A DNA stretch of 64,000 bases from Acidimicrobiaceae bacterium (GTDB lineage Bacteria; Actinomycetota; Acidimicrobiia; Acidimicrobiales; Aldehydirespiratoraceae): contig VYFQ01000013.1 in NCBI GenBank assembly GCA_009842325.1, forward strand, positions 67,428-131,427, in the 5' to 3' direction. Each line of letters begins with the position of its first letter. Position 1 is the first letter of the stretch. The notes under the pieces are model-generated. The model did no database searches, was not told the origin of the DNA, and saw only the letters and a program-made list of their open reading frames with translations. Positions 1 through 8,767 of this stretch are shown piece by piece. The position numbers and the translations under genes were made by a program.

Positions 1-704
1 TGCCGCTGGTGAAGGTGGACCAGCGCGACATCGATGTCCTGAAGGCCGACGCCCGTTCCAGCGTGTTCCGCTGGCGCGATCAGGTTGTGACCCTGCCCCT
101 GGCGGGGGCCTTCAACCGGGCCAACGCCGTGCTCGCGGCCGAGATCGCGTTGTCACTAGGCCTCAGCCCGGACGAGGTCGCGGCGGGTCTGGCCGAAGCG
201 GCGCCGGTCGCGGGACGATTCGAGCCCGTAGATGCCGGACAGGACTTCGCGGTGATGGTGGACTACGCCCATACCCCTGACGGTCTCGCCGCATTGCTGC
301 AGGCCGCCCGGAGCCTGACGGCCGAGTGCCTCACCGTGGTGTTCGGCGCAGGTGGCGACAGGGACCGCGCCAAGCGGCCGGAAATGGGTGCAACCGCTGA
401 GAGACTGGCTGACAGGGTGATCGTCACGAGCGACAACCCGCGCTCCGAAGACCCGCAACAGATCATCGACGACATCATCGAAGGCATGAGCCGCGCCCCC
501 GACCTGATCGACCCGGACCGCCGCAGGGCCCTGCGCCACGCCGTCGCCACGGCCCGACGGGGCGACATCGTGGTCATCGCCGGCAAGGGCCACGAGCGCA
601 GCCAGATCATCGGGAATCGCAGACTCGCCTTCGACGACCGGGACGTGGTAAGCGAAGAACTCGAACGCCTGGCGGCCCGCCGCCCAGTGGAGGCCGAGCA
701 ATGA
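1..704 (+). CDS. murE: UDP-N-acetylmuramoyl-tripeptide synthetase MurE, 3' part
   Basis: C-terminal part of the cytoplasmic Mur ligase that adds the third stem-peptide residue to UDP-MurNAc-L-Ala-D-Glu. The 5' end lies before the window; the reading frame is open from base 3. The sequence shows the central-domain end, then the C-terminal domain with VDYAHTPD, the DNPR motif typical of enzymes that add meso-diaminopimelate, and GKGHE near the end, which separates MurE from MurF. The stop overlaps the mraY start by 4 nt, so the two are translationally coupled. murF, which usually sits between murE and mraY, is absent here. DAP specificity is inferred from DNPR only. Confidence 0.95.
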   Translation, partial: PLVKVDQRDIDVLKADARSSVFRWRDQVVTLPLAGAFNRANAVLAAEIALSLGLSPDEVAAGLAEAAPVAGRFEPVDAGQDFAVMVDYAHTPDGLAALLQAARSLTAECLTVVFGAGGDRDRAKRPEMGATAERLADRVIVTSDNPRSEDPQQIIDDIIEGMSRAPDLIDPDRRRALRHAVATARRGDIVVIAGKGHERSQIIGNRRLAFDDRDVVSEELERLAARRPVEAEQ

Positions 705-1753
705 TCCGGCTGCTGATCGCGGGCTGCATCGCAATGTTCGTCTCCTTGCTGGGCTGCTGGATCCTGATTCGCGTGCTCGTCCGTTACGGAATAGGCCAGC
801 CCATCCGCGACGACGGTCCCTCCGAGCACCGGCTCAAGTCGGGCACGCCGACGATGGGCGGCATCGCCGTCGTGTTCGCGGCCACCGCCGGGTACGTGGT
901 CAGCGACGTGTTCGGCGGTATCTACACCCGGACCGGCATCATCGTGATGGTCACCATCATCGCGGGCAGCATCGTCGGCCTGCTCGACGACTGGATCAAG
1001 GTCGTCGCGGCCCGAAACCTCGGACTCAACAAGAAGACCAAGATCATCGGGCTGCTCATCGTCGGGATCGGCTTCGCATGGGCCATGACCGAGTTCACGT
1101 CGGCCCACACCACCCTCTCCTTCACCCGCTTCGACAGCCCCGGCCTCGAGCTGGGGAGGCTGGGCTGGTCGATATGGGCCGTCCTCCTCATCATCGCGAC
1201 CACCAACGCGGTGAACCTGACCGACGGGCTCGACGGTCTGGCCGCGGGAGCCAGCGGGGTCGGCTACGGCGCGTTCATGTTCATCGGCTTCTGGCAGTTC
1301 GACCACTACGACTCCTACAAGGTGGCCCACGCCCTGGACCTCGCGGTGGTGAGCGCGGCCATGGTGGGCGCCATCATCGGGTTCCTCTGGTGGAACGCCG
1401 CGCCGGCACGGATCTTCATGGGTGACACCGGCTCGCTGGCGCTGGGCAGCGGCCTGGCCGCCCTGGCCCTGGCCACCAACACCCAACTGCTGCTGCCCAT
1501 AATCGGCGGGCTGTTCGTCATCGAGACCCTGTCGGTGATACTGCAGATCATCTCGTTCAGGGGGTTCGGCCGGCGCCTCTTCCGCATGGCGCCGCTGCAC
1601 CACCACTTCGAGCTGAGAGGCTGGCCTGAGCCCACCGTAATCGTGCGCCTGTGGATCCTGTCGGGCCTGTGTACCGGCCTCGGACTCGGGCTGTTCTACG
1701 GCGATGCGGTCAACACCGGCATAGTCGACTCCATCTCGAGGCTCACACCATGA
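701..1753 (+). CDS. mraY: Phospho-MurNAc-pentapeptide transferase MraY
   Basis: Integral membrane enzyme that transfers phospho-MurNAc-pentapeptide from UDP to undecaprenyl phosphate, giving lipid I. The 350-residue length is normal for the family. Visible family motifs are LLDDWIK (residues 94-100), NLTDGLDG (172-179), FMGDTGS (239-245) and PLHHHFE (298-304), together with about ten hydrophobic segments. The ATG overlaps the murE stop, and the stop overlaps murD in an ATGA arrangement. It is part of the tightly packed dcw operon. Confidence 0.97.
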   Translation: MIRLLIAGCIAMFVSLLGCWILIRVLVRYGIGQPIRDDGPSEHRLKSGTPTMGGIAVVFAATAGYVVSDVFGGIYTRTGIIVMVTIIAGSIVGLLDDWIKVVAARNLGLNKKTKIIGLLIVGIGFAWAMTEFTSAHTTLSFTRFDSPGLELGRLGWSIWAVLLIIATTNAVNLTDGLDGLAAGASGVGYGAFMFIGFWQFDHYDSYKVAHALDLAVVSAAMVGAIIGFLWWNAAPARIFMGDTGSLALGSGLAALALATNTQLLLPIIGGLFVIETLSVILQIISFRGFGRRLFRMAPLHHHFELRGWPEPTVIVRLWILSGLCTGLGLGLFYGDAVNTGIVDSISRLTP

Positions 1754-3141
1754 GGCCGCCCGGAGGCCGAGCGGGCAGGCCCGATGCCGGCGACCCGTTC
1801 GAGGTGCCGCCGTCGCTGCTCCTGGCCGGGTTCGGCGCGGCCAACCAGGCGGTGGCCCGGGCACTGATGGAGCGAGGCTACGACCTCGTCGTCTTCGACG
1901 ACCGTGGCGCTCAAGATGTGATGGCGGCCGCGGCGTCCTGCGGGCTGGACCTGGAGGTCGCCCCCGACCGCCGGCGCCTGGTCGAGCTGGTCCGCTCGGT
2001 GGGCGCGGTGATCCCGACCCCGGGCATGCCCGAGCACCACCCGGTTCTGGCGACCGCGACGAGCCTCGGCGTGCCCACCGCCAGCGAATTCGACCTGGCC
2101 GGCGCATGGGACTCCCGGCCCATCGCGGCCGTCACCGGAACCAGCGGCAAGACCACGGTCACCGAGATGATCGTGGCCGCGCTGAAGTGTTCGGGTGTGG
2201 ACGCTGTGGCGGCCGGCAACAACGACCTGCCGCTGGTGAGCGCTGTCGAGCGATCCGATGTCGAGGTGTTCGTGGTCGAGGCCTCATCGTTCCGTCTCAG
2301 CCACAGCCGCCGCTTCGAGGCGGACGCCGCCTGCTGGCTCAACTTCGCGCCCGACCATCTCGACGTGCACCGCGACGTCACGTCTTACGAGACGGCCAAG
2401 GCCCGGCTGTGGCAGTGCCTGCCTCCTACAGGGACCGCGGTCGCCAACCGGCGGGACCCCACCGTCATGAGCCACCTGCGGGACGACCGGGCCGCATCGA
2501 CGTTCTCTGTGGAGGGTCGGGCGGATTGGTGGTGCGACGCCGGTGTGCTGACGGGACCGGGCGGCCCGATCGCGGGCGTTGACGAGCTGCGCCGGTCCAT
2601 GCCCCATGACATCGCCAATGCGCTCGCCGCGGCGGCCACCGCCACGCTGGTGGGCGGCACCTCCGAGGGAGTGGCCGAGGCGCTGCGCGCCTACGAGCCC
2701 GGAGCCCACCGCGTTCAGCGGGTCGCCACCATCGATGGCGTGACCTTCTATGACGACTCCAAGGCCACGACTCCCCACGCCACCGTCGCGGCTCTGCGCT
2801 CCTTCGAGGCGGCGGTGCTCATCGCCGGCGGCCGCAACAAGGGCCTCGACCTTCAGAAACTGCGCGACGCGGCCGACCGGGTGAGCTGCGTAGTGGCCTT
2901 CGGCGAGGCTGCCGGCGAGGTGGCCGAGGTCTTTGCGGCCGACAGACCGGTGTGGATGGCCAAGGACATGACCGAGGCCGTGGAGCTCGCCGCAACCGCG
3001 GCCGAACCGGGCGCAGCCGTGCTTCTGTCGCCTGCCTGCGCCTCCTTCGACGGCTACTCGGGCTACGCGGCGCGGGGCGAGGACTTTGCCCGCGTCGTGA
3101 ACGCCAGGGCCCGGCTAGCCAGCGAGGCAGCGTCGAAATGA
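1750..3141 (+). CDS. murD: UDP-N-acetylmuramoylalanine-D-glutamate ligase MurD
   Basis: Cytoplasmic ATP-dependent ligase adding D-glutamate to UDP-MurNAc-L-Ala. The ATG at 1750 overlaps the mraY stop and is preferred over an in-frame start about 100 nt upstream inside mraY. The 463-residue product has an N-terminal Rossmann-like domain beginning GFGAAN near residue 27, the ATP-binding P-loop GTSGKTT (130-136), and a C-terminal ligase domain with YDDSKATTP and LLSPACASFD. The N-terminus carries about 18 extra Gly/Pro/Arg-rich residues before the Rossmann strand. The stop overlaps the ftsW start. Confidence 0.95.
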   Translation: MRPPGGRAGRPDAGDPFEVPPSLLLAGFGAANQAVARALMERGYDLVVFDDRGAQDVMAAAASCGLDLEVAPDRRRLVELVRSVGAVIPTPGMPEHHPVLATATSLGVPTASEFDLAGAWDSRPIAAVTGTSGKTTVTEMIVAALKCSGVDAVAAGNNDLPLVSAVERSDVEVFVVEASSFRLSHSRRFEADAACWLNFAPDHLDVHRDVTSYETAKARLWQCLPPTGTAVANRRDPTVMSHLRDDRAASTFSVEGRADWWCDAGVLTGPGGPIAGVDELRRSMPHDIANALAAAATATLVGGTSEGVAEALRAYEPGAHRVQRVATIDGVTFYDDSKATTPHATVAALRSFEAAVLIAGGRNKGLDLQKLRDAADRVSCVVAFGEAAGEVAEVFAADRPVWMAKDMTEAVELAATAAEPGAAVLLSPACASFDGYSGYAARGEDFARVVNARARLASEAASK

Positions 3142-4340
3142 TCGTGACCGAACGCACCCGCGCCCGCCAGCAGGCGCTCGTCGAGGCCCGGGCCCGTCAC
3201 GCCAGCGCCAGAATCCCGCCCGACGGTCGCGGCCCCAAGCCACCGATCGGCCGCCGCACCGGACTGTTCCTCGTGCTGTTCCTGGCGTCGGTGTCCCTAG
3301 TGCTGCTGGGCCTCGTGATGGCCCTGTCGGCCACCGCCGCTCCGAGCCTGTCCGGTACCGATTCCGCTTGGTCCCTGTTCAAGAGCCAGGCCATGTGGCT
3401 GGGCGTGGGCGTGCTGGCCCTGCTGGTGCTGCTTCGCATCGATTACCACCATTGGAAGCGGCTCGCGCCCATGGGCCTAGGCGTGTCCGTCCTGCTGCTG
3501 GCACTCACCGCCGTCCCCAGCGTGGGCCTGAGCGCCAACGGCGCCCGGCGCTGGCTCGGAGTGGGCCCCGTGGTGTTCCAGCCTTCGGAGTTGGCCAAGA
3601 TCGCCTTCGTGGTGTTCGTGGCCGACCTGCTGTCCCGGCCCGACCGCCACATGGAGGACACGCGGGCGACACTTCAGCCCGTCCTGATGCTGACCGGCGG
3701 GATGGCCGGGCTGCTGATGCTGCAGCCCCACCTGGGCACAACTGTCCTGATCGTGGGGATGGCCCTGACGATGCTGTACTTCGCCGGGGCCCGGTTCAGC
3801 CACCTGCTGGCTGCCACCGTCGTGGGGGCGGGTCTGACCGCGATGCTCATCGCCTACTCGCCCTGGCGCAGAGACCGCATGCTCGGCTTCCTGGATCCCT
3901 GGGCCGACCCGTACGGCAACGGCTACCAGACACTGAAGTCGCTGCACGCCATGGCCTCGGGTGGCGTCGACGGGCTGGGGCTCGGCGCGGGCCGAGCCAA
4001 GTGGGGCTTCCTGCCCTACGCCCACACCGACTTCATATTCGCCGTCATCGGCGAGGAGCTCGGGATGATCGGCTCCCTGTTCGTCGTGATCCTGTTCGTG
4101 GCGATTGCCGCCGCCGGCCTCGGTGTGGCACTGCGGGCCCCGGACCGGTTCGGGATGCTCCTGGCAGTGGGGGTCACGGCATGGATTCTGCTGCAGGCCG
4201 CGCTCAACATGGGAGCGGTGCTCGCCATCTTTCCCGTCGTGGGAATCACCCTGCCCCTGCTCTCCTTCGGCGGAACGTCGCTGGTGGCAACGCTGGCCGC
4301 GATGGGAGTGCTGCTCAACGTGGCGAGACAGATCCGATGA
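3138..4340 (+). CDS. ftsW: SEDS-family peptidoglycan glycosyltransferase FtsW
   Basis: Polytopic SEDS protein that polymerises lipid II at the septum with its partner class B penicillin-binding protein. The ATG at 3138 overlaps the murD stop and gives 400 residues, a usual length. About 40 basic, cytoplasmic N-terminal residues precede roughly ten membrane segments. SEDS signatures are visible: FQPSELAK, GNGYQTLKS, and the C-terminal stretch YAHTDFIFAVIGEELG, followed by LLSFGGTS. Its position between murD and murG supports FtsW rather than RodA. The partner PBP (FtsI) must lie upstream of the window or elsewhere. Confidence 0.94.
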   Translation: MIVTERTRARQQALVEARARHASARIPPDGRGPKPPIGRRTGLFLVLFLASVSLVLLGLVMALSATAAPSLSGTDSAWSLFKSQAMWLGVGVLALLVLLRIDYHHWKRLAPMGLGVSVLLLALTAVPSVGLSANGARRWLGVGPVVFQPSELAKIAFVVFVADLLSRPDRHMEDTRATLQPVLMLTGGMAGLLMLQPHLGTTVLIVGMALTMLYFAGARFSHLLAATVVGAGLTAMLIAYSPWRRDRMLGFLDPWADPYGNGYQTLKSLHAMASGGVDGLGLGAGRAKWGFLPYAHTDFIFAVIGEELGMIGSLFVVILFVAIAAAGLGVALRAPDRFGMLLAVGVTAWILLQAALNMGAVLAIFPVVGITLPLLSFGGTSLVATLAAMGVLLNVARQIR

Positions 4341-5506
4341 GCGGAACTTGGGCTCTCATTGCCGGCGGCGGGACGGCGGGTCACGTGCTGCCGGGCATCA
4401 GCATCGCCCGCGAGATCACCGGCCGGGGCGCCCCGCAGCACGTCGTGCACTTCGTCGGCAGCGCCCGCGGCGTCGAGACGCGGCTGGTCGCCCAGGCTGG
4501 GTTCGCTCTCACTGCGCTGCCCGGACGGGGGCTGCAGCGCGGGTTCTCCCTCTCGAATCTGGTTGCCAACGCGACCGCGGCCGCCGAACTCGCCCGGGCC
4601 TTCGTCCAGGCGCTGCTCGTGCTGAGGCGCCGCAAGCCTGCCGTTGTGGTGGGGCTGGGCGGCTACGCCTCGGTCGCGGTCGGCGTGGCCGCCGCCCTGA
4701 TGCGTGTACCTCTGGTGATCACGGAGCAGAACGCGGTACCCGGCCTGGCCAACCGGCTTTTAAGCCGGCTGGCGGCCGGTGCGGCCACGGCCTTCGAGGA
4801 CACCGACCTGCCCCGAGCGGCCTGGACTGGCAATCCGGTGCGGACCGAGGTGCTGGAAGCGGACCGTTCGACGGGACGGCCCGCGGCCCGGGCCGCCTTG
4901 GGTGTCGACGATGAGTGCCGGCTGGTCGCCGTTCTTGGCGGATCGCTCGGCGCCCGCACGATCAACGAGGCGGTCGCCGGGGCGCTGGACCTCTGGCGGG
5001 ACAGACGTGACCTCCATATACGCCACATCGCGGGGCACCGCGACTACGAGGACATGTCGGGCCGCATGTCGGCAGAGCCGGCGCGAGCCCTCCACTACGA
5101 CCTGGTCGCCTACGAGGACGACATGGCAACGGTGTATGCCGCCGCCGACCTGGTCGTGAGCCGGGCCGGAGCCACCACCGTCGCCGAACTGGCCGCGGTG
5201 GGAATGCCGGCCGTGCTGGTGCCGCTGCCGGGCGCGCCCGGCGACCATCAGACCGCCAATGCACGGAGGCTCGAGGCCGCAGGCGGTGCTGTGCTGGTCA
5301 GAGACGGCGAGCTCGACGCAACCCGGCTGGTGGCCGAAGTCGACGCCTTGCTCGAGGATCCGGACCGCCTCGGCTCGATGGCCGGCGCAGCCCGATCGCT
5401 GGCCAGGCCCGACGCGGCAGGCGCCGTGGTGGACCTGATGGAGGGTTGTGCGCGGCATCCGTCCCCCTGCCATCCATCCCCCGCCCGATCGGAGGCCGCA
5501 GGATGA
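4337..5506 (+). CDS. murG: Lipid II synthase MurG (GlcNAc transferase)
   Basis: Membrane-associated GT-B glycosyltransferase that adds GlcNAc to lipid I to make lipid II. The ATG at 4337 overlaps the ftsW stop. The 389-residue product has the N-terminal glycine-rich loop GGGTAGH (residues 10-16), EQNAVPG in the acceptor domain, GGSLGA at the start of the donor-binding domain, and SRAGATTVAE with a GDHQ motif in the UDP-GlcNAc site. Length is slightly above the family norm because of a Pro/Ser-rich C-terminal tail of about 20 residues. It overlaps murC. Confidence 0.96.
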   Translation: MSGTWALIAGGGTAGHVLPGISIAREITGRGAPQHVVHFVGSARGVETRLVAQAGFALTALPGRGLQRGFSLSNLVANATAAAELARAFVQALLVLRRRKPAVVVGLGGYASVAVGVAAALMRVPLVITEQNAVPGLANRLLSRLAAGAATAFEDTDLPRAAWTGNPVRTEVLEADRSTGRPAARAALGVDDECRLVAVLGGSLGARTINEAVAGALDLWRDRRDLHIRHIAGHRDYEDMSGRMSAEPARALHYDLVAYEDDMATVYAAADLVVSRAGATTVAELAAVGMPAVLVPLPGAPGDHQTANARRLEAAGGAVLVRDGELDATRLVAEVDALLEDPDRLGSMAGAARSLARPDAAGAVVDLMEGCARHPSPCHPSPARSEAAG

Positions 5507-6903
5507 GTGCCGTGGACCTCTCCGCGCCCACCTCCATCCATGTGATCGGCGCTGGTGGTGCCGGGATGGGCGCCATCGCGTCGGTGCTGCGGTCCATGGG
5601 CCACCAAGTGACGGGATCGGACCTGCGCGACGGTCCGGTCGTGTCCAGGCTCCGCGCCGAGGGTGTGCCCGTCGCCATCGGCCACGATCCGGCCAACATC
5701 GGCGACGCGGCGGTGGTAGCCATCTCGTCGGCCATCCGCGACAGCAATCCGGAGGTCCGCGCCGCGCTGGAGCGCGGCGTGCCGGTGGTGAGGCGCGGCG
5801 AGATCCTGCCCGCCATCGCCTCCAGCCGTCGGACCATCGCGGTGGCGGGCACGCACGGCAAGACCACGACCAGCTCAATGCTTGCCCTGGCGCTGGTGGA
5901 GGCCGGTCTCAGCCCGTCGTTCATCATCGGCGGCGATGTCAACGAGATCGGCACCGGTGCGATGTGGGACTCCGGCGAGTGGTTCGTGGTCGAGGCCGAC
6001 GAGAGCGACAACACCTTCCTCTCCCTCGACCCCGAAGTGGCCGTGGTGACCAGCGTCGAGTCCGACCACCTCGAGACCTACCAGAACTCGCCGGCTGCGC
6101 TGGCCGAGGCCTTCGAGCGGTTCCTGTCCTCATCCGGCCACCGGATCGTGTGCGCCGACGACGAGGGCGCGGCCCGGCTGGGCGCCGCCGTCGGCGCGAC
6201 GACGTACGGCACGGACCCCGGCGCCGACTTCCGCATGGTGGACGTCTCGCTGAAGATGCCCTCGTGTGAATTCGAACTGTGGTCCGAAGAGACGAGACTG
6301 GGACTCGTAACGCTTCCGACCCCGGGCCTGCACAACGCCCTCAATGCCACCGCGGCGATCGTGGCCGCCCTGACGGCCGGTTCATCCTTCGCCGACGCGG
6401 CCCGAGCGCTGGCCCGTTTCGGCGGAGTGGCTCGGCGCTTCGAGTTTCGCGGCGACGCCGCCGGCGTCACCTTCGTGGACGACTACGCCCACCTTCCCAG
6501 CGAGGTCGCGGCCGCGCTCGCGGCGGCCCGGACCGGCGACTGGCGCAGGGTGGTGTGCGTGTTCCAGCCCCACCGGTACAGCCGCGTCGCCTCCATCGGC
6601 TCGGACTTCGCCCATTCCTTCGTCGGGGCCGACCATCTCGTGCTCACCGGGATCTACCCGTCGGGCGAGGCGCCCCGGCCCGGCGTGACCTCGAAGATCG
6701 TCCTGGACGCAGTGCTCGACGCACATCCGTGGTCGTCGGTGACCTGGCTTCCAAGGCTCGACGAGGTCGCCGACTGGCTGGAGGCCCGGCTGCGCCCCGG
6801 CGATCTTTGCCTGACGCTCGGAGCCGGCGACCTGACCTCGACACCCGATGTGGTGATCGAGCGCCTAGAGGCGGCCGGCGCTCTTGAGGGAGTCGGGGGA
6901 TGA
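5503..6903 (+). CDS. murC: UDP-N-acetylmuramate-L-alanine ligase MurC
   Basis: First amino-acid ligase of the stem-peptide pathway. The ATG at 5503 overlaps the murG stop and gives 466 residues. The N-terminal nucleotide-binding fold carries GAGGAGMG (residues 17-24), the central domain the P-loop GTHGKTT (116-122), and the C-terminal domain DDYAHLPSEV and FQPHRYSR, all usual for MurC. Placing murC late, after murG and just before murB, is the normal dcw order. The stop overlaps the murB ATG. Confidence 0.97.
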   Translation: MSAVDLSAPTSIHVIGAGGAGMGAIASVLRSMGHQVTGSDLRDGPVVSRLRAEGVPVAIGHDPANIGDAAVVAISSAIRDSNPEVRAALERGVPVVRRGEILPAIASSRRTIAVAGTHGKTTTSSMLALALVEAGLSPSFIIGGDVNEIGTGAMWDSGEWFVVEADESDNTFLSLDPEVAVVTSVESDHLETYQNSPAALAEAFERFLSSSGHRIVCADDEGAARLGAAVGATTYGTDPGADFRMVDVSLKMPSCEFELWSEETRLGLVTLPTPGLHNALNATAAIVAALTAGSSFADAARALARFGGVARRFEFRGDAAGVTFVDDYAHLPSEVAAALAAARTGDWRRVVCVFQPHRYSRVASIGSDFAHSFVGADHLVLTGIYPSGEAPRPGVTSKIVLDAVLDAHPWSSVTWLPRLDEVADWLEARLRPGDLCLTLGAGDLTSTPDVVIERLEAAGALEGVGG

Positions 6904-7859
6904 CTGCGGCCGTGCGACACGCGCTCGCCGACCTCGAGCGGCGGCTGGCCTCCTCGGGCTTGGGGCCGTCGCTGCAGAAGGACTACGGCCTGGCCTCCCA
7001 TACCACCTACCGGGTCGGCGGACCGGCCCGCCTCTTCGTCACGGTGAACGACCTCGCCGAACTGGAGGCACTGGCCGCCATCGTCTCCGACCTCGCTACA
7101 AGCGCCCCACCCGTCCCGGTGCTGGTAGTGGGGCGCGGGTCCAACCTGCTGGTGTCCGACCGCGGCTTCGACGGTCTGGCCATCGCCCTCGGCTCCCGGC
7201 TGACACGGTTCGAGATCGACGGCCCAGTGGTCAGCGCCTCCGGTGGCGCTCTGCTCCCGGTCGTAGCCCGCGCCTCGGTCGAGGCCGGGCTGACCGGCTT
7301 CGAGTGGGCGGTGGGGGTGCCCGGCACGGTCGGCGGAGCGGTGAGGATGAACGCGGGCGGGCACGGCGCGGACATGTCCGAGTCGCTCGTTGACGCGGTC
7401 GTCGTCGATCTTCACCGCGGCGACACGACCGTTCGCACCGACGCTGATCTGCGTCTCGGATACCGCACCAGCATCATCGCCGCTCACCAGGTCGTCGCTT
7501 CAGTAAGGCTGAAGTTGAGGTTCGGAGATCAGGAGGACTCCAGAGCCGAACTGACCGAGATCGTGCACTGGCGCCGGACCAACCAGCCGGGAGGGCGCAA
7601 CGCCGGGTCGGTCTTCACCAATCCCGAGCACGCGGCCGCCGGTGAGCTCATCGAGTCCGCCGGCGCGAAGGGCCTGCGAATCGGCACGGCCGAGGTATCG
7701 GCGAAGCACGCCAACTTCATCCAGTCCGACGAGGGAGGGCACGCCTCCGACATTGTCGAGCTAATGCGCGAGGTGCGCCGCCGCGTCAGGGACGCTCACG
7801 GCATCGATCTGTCGGCGGAGACCCACCTCGTGGGCTTCGAACCAGGGGAGATGCCGTGA
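6900..7859 (+). CDS. murB: UDP-N-acetylenolpyruvoylglucosamine reductase MurB
   Basis: FAD-dependent, NADPH-using reductase that completes UDP-MurNAc. The 319-residue product has the FAD-binding segments TYRVGGPA, VVGRGSNLLV and GVPGTVGGAVRMNAG, and the C-terminal substrate domain with NAGSVFTNP, which holds the catalytic serine, and KHANFI. The lack of the long loops of E. coli MurB makes it type II. It overlaps murC by 4 nt and ends with a GTGA overlap with ftsQ. Confidence 0.97.
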   Translation: MTAAVRHALADLERRLASSGLGPSLQKDYGLASHTTYRVGGPARLFVTVNDLAELEALAAIVSDLATSAPPVPVLVVGRGSNLLVSDRGFDGLAIALGSRLTRFEIDGPVVSASGGALLPVVARASVEAGLTGFEWAVGVPGTVGGAVRMNAGGHGADMSESLVDAVVVDLHRGDTTVRTDADLRLGYRTSIIAAHQVVASVRLKLRFGDQEDSRAELTEIVHWRRTNQPGGRNAGSVFTNPEHAAAGELIESAGAKGLRIGTAEVSAKHANFIQSDEGGHASDIVELMREVRRRVRDAHGIDLSAETHLVGFEPGEMP

Positions 7860-8683
7860 GCGCAGTGACCGTCGATCCCCGCATGCGGGCCCGCCGCGTT
7901 GCCGTCCTGCGCGCCGAGGGACGCCGCCGCCTGCGGATCCTCCTGGTGGCGCTGGGCGTCGTTCTGGCCGCCGCGGCCGCCTGGGGCGTCAGCCTCACGC
8001 CGCTGCTGGATGTGGACAGGATGGCGGTCTCCGGCATCGATCCGGCCAACCGGGCCGAGATCCTCGAGAGTTCGCAGCTGTCGGTCGGGCTGCCCATGGT
8101 GTTCCTCGACGTCGACGACGCGCAGAGATCCATCGCCGCGTTGCCCTGGGTCAGATCAGCCCGGGTGTGGAGGGACTGGCCGGCCACGGTGCGCATCGCG
8201 GTGGATCCCCGCGTCCCGGCCGCAGTGGTCCCTGCCAGCGGAGGCCGCACGGCCCTGATCGACGCCTACGGGTACGCGATCGGCTGGGGGCCAAGGCCGG
8301 CCGGGCTGGATGCCCAGGCCGACGGGTCCGATCCGACCGCCGGCTCCCTGGTGGCCGCGCTGCCCCACGTCTCGGTGCCGTTCTCCGGGCAACTCGGTGA
8401 CATCCACACGGCCGCCGACGGGCCGCTCGCCGTCGTCGCCGCCATGCCTGACGATCTACGCGCCTGGGTGCGGGCCGTCACTCTCGAAGAGGGCCAGAAC
8501 CGGATAGGCCTGGAGCTGATCGGCGGCGCCACCGCGTTGCTGGGCGATCCCATCCTGATCGACGACAAGATCAGTGCGCTGCGAGCTGTGCTCGCGACCG
8601 CTGATCTGGAGTGCATCACCACGATCGACGTGACCATGCCCGACCTCGCCACCGTGACCCGCCATCATCCCTGCCTGCCCTGA
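7856..8683 (+). CDS. ftsQ: Cell-division protein FtsQ/DivIB
   Basis: Bitopic divisome scaffold that connects FtsB/FtsL with other septal proteins. It starts at GTG 7856, overlapping murB, and encodes 275 residues. A short basic cytoplasmic N-terminus of about 25 residues precedes one membrane helix (about residues 25-45, Leu/Val/Ala-rich). Next comes a POTRA-like domain (VDRMAVSGID onward) and a beta domain containing PWVRSARVWRDWPATVRIAV, the most conserved FtsQ segment. It is the last gene of the overlapping run. An 84-bp gap follows before ftsZ. Confidence 0.9.
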   Translation: MSAVTVDPRMRARRVAVLRAEGRRRLRILLVALGVVLAAAAAWGVSLTPLLDVDRMAVSGIDPANRAEILESSQLSVGLPMVFLDVDDAQRSIAALPWVRSARVWRDWPATVRIAVDPRVPAAVVPASGGRTALIDAYGYAIGWGPRPAGLDAQADGSDPTAGSLVAALPHVSVPFSGQLGDIHTAADGPLAVVAAMPDDLRAWVRAVTLEEGQNRIGLELIGGATALLGDPILIDDKISALRAVLATADLECITTIDVTMPDLATVTRHHPCLP

Positions 8684-8725
8684 CCCGACAAAGCCCCGGT
8701 GGGCCGTCTCCACGGTTCTCTCCCC

Positions 8726-8731
8726 TAAGAT
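8726..8731 (+). promoter_or_regulatory. Possible -10 element upstream of ftsZ
   Basis: TAAGAT fits the TANNNT -10 pattern and sits about 37 nt before the ftsZ ATG in the only sizeable gap of the cluster. No recognisable -35 lies 16-18 nt upstream, so this is weak. A purine-rich ribosome site (AGGGAGG, near 8750-8756) precedes the start. Confidence 0.3.
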
Positions 8732-8767
8732 GCAGTAAAGGTTCAATACAGGGAGGTTGACGCAGCG

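Noticed and set aside
263..2107. 614-codon minus-strand ORF over murE, mraY and murD
   Set aside because: Antisense shadow in GC-rich DNA; the protein is low complexity (Arg/Gly/Pro) while the plus-strand genes have clear families.
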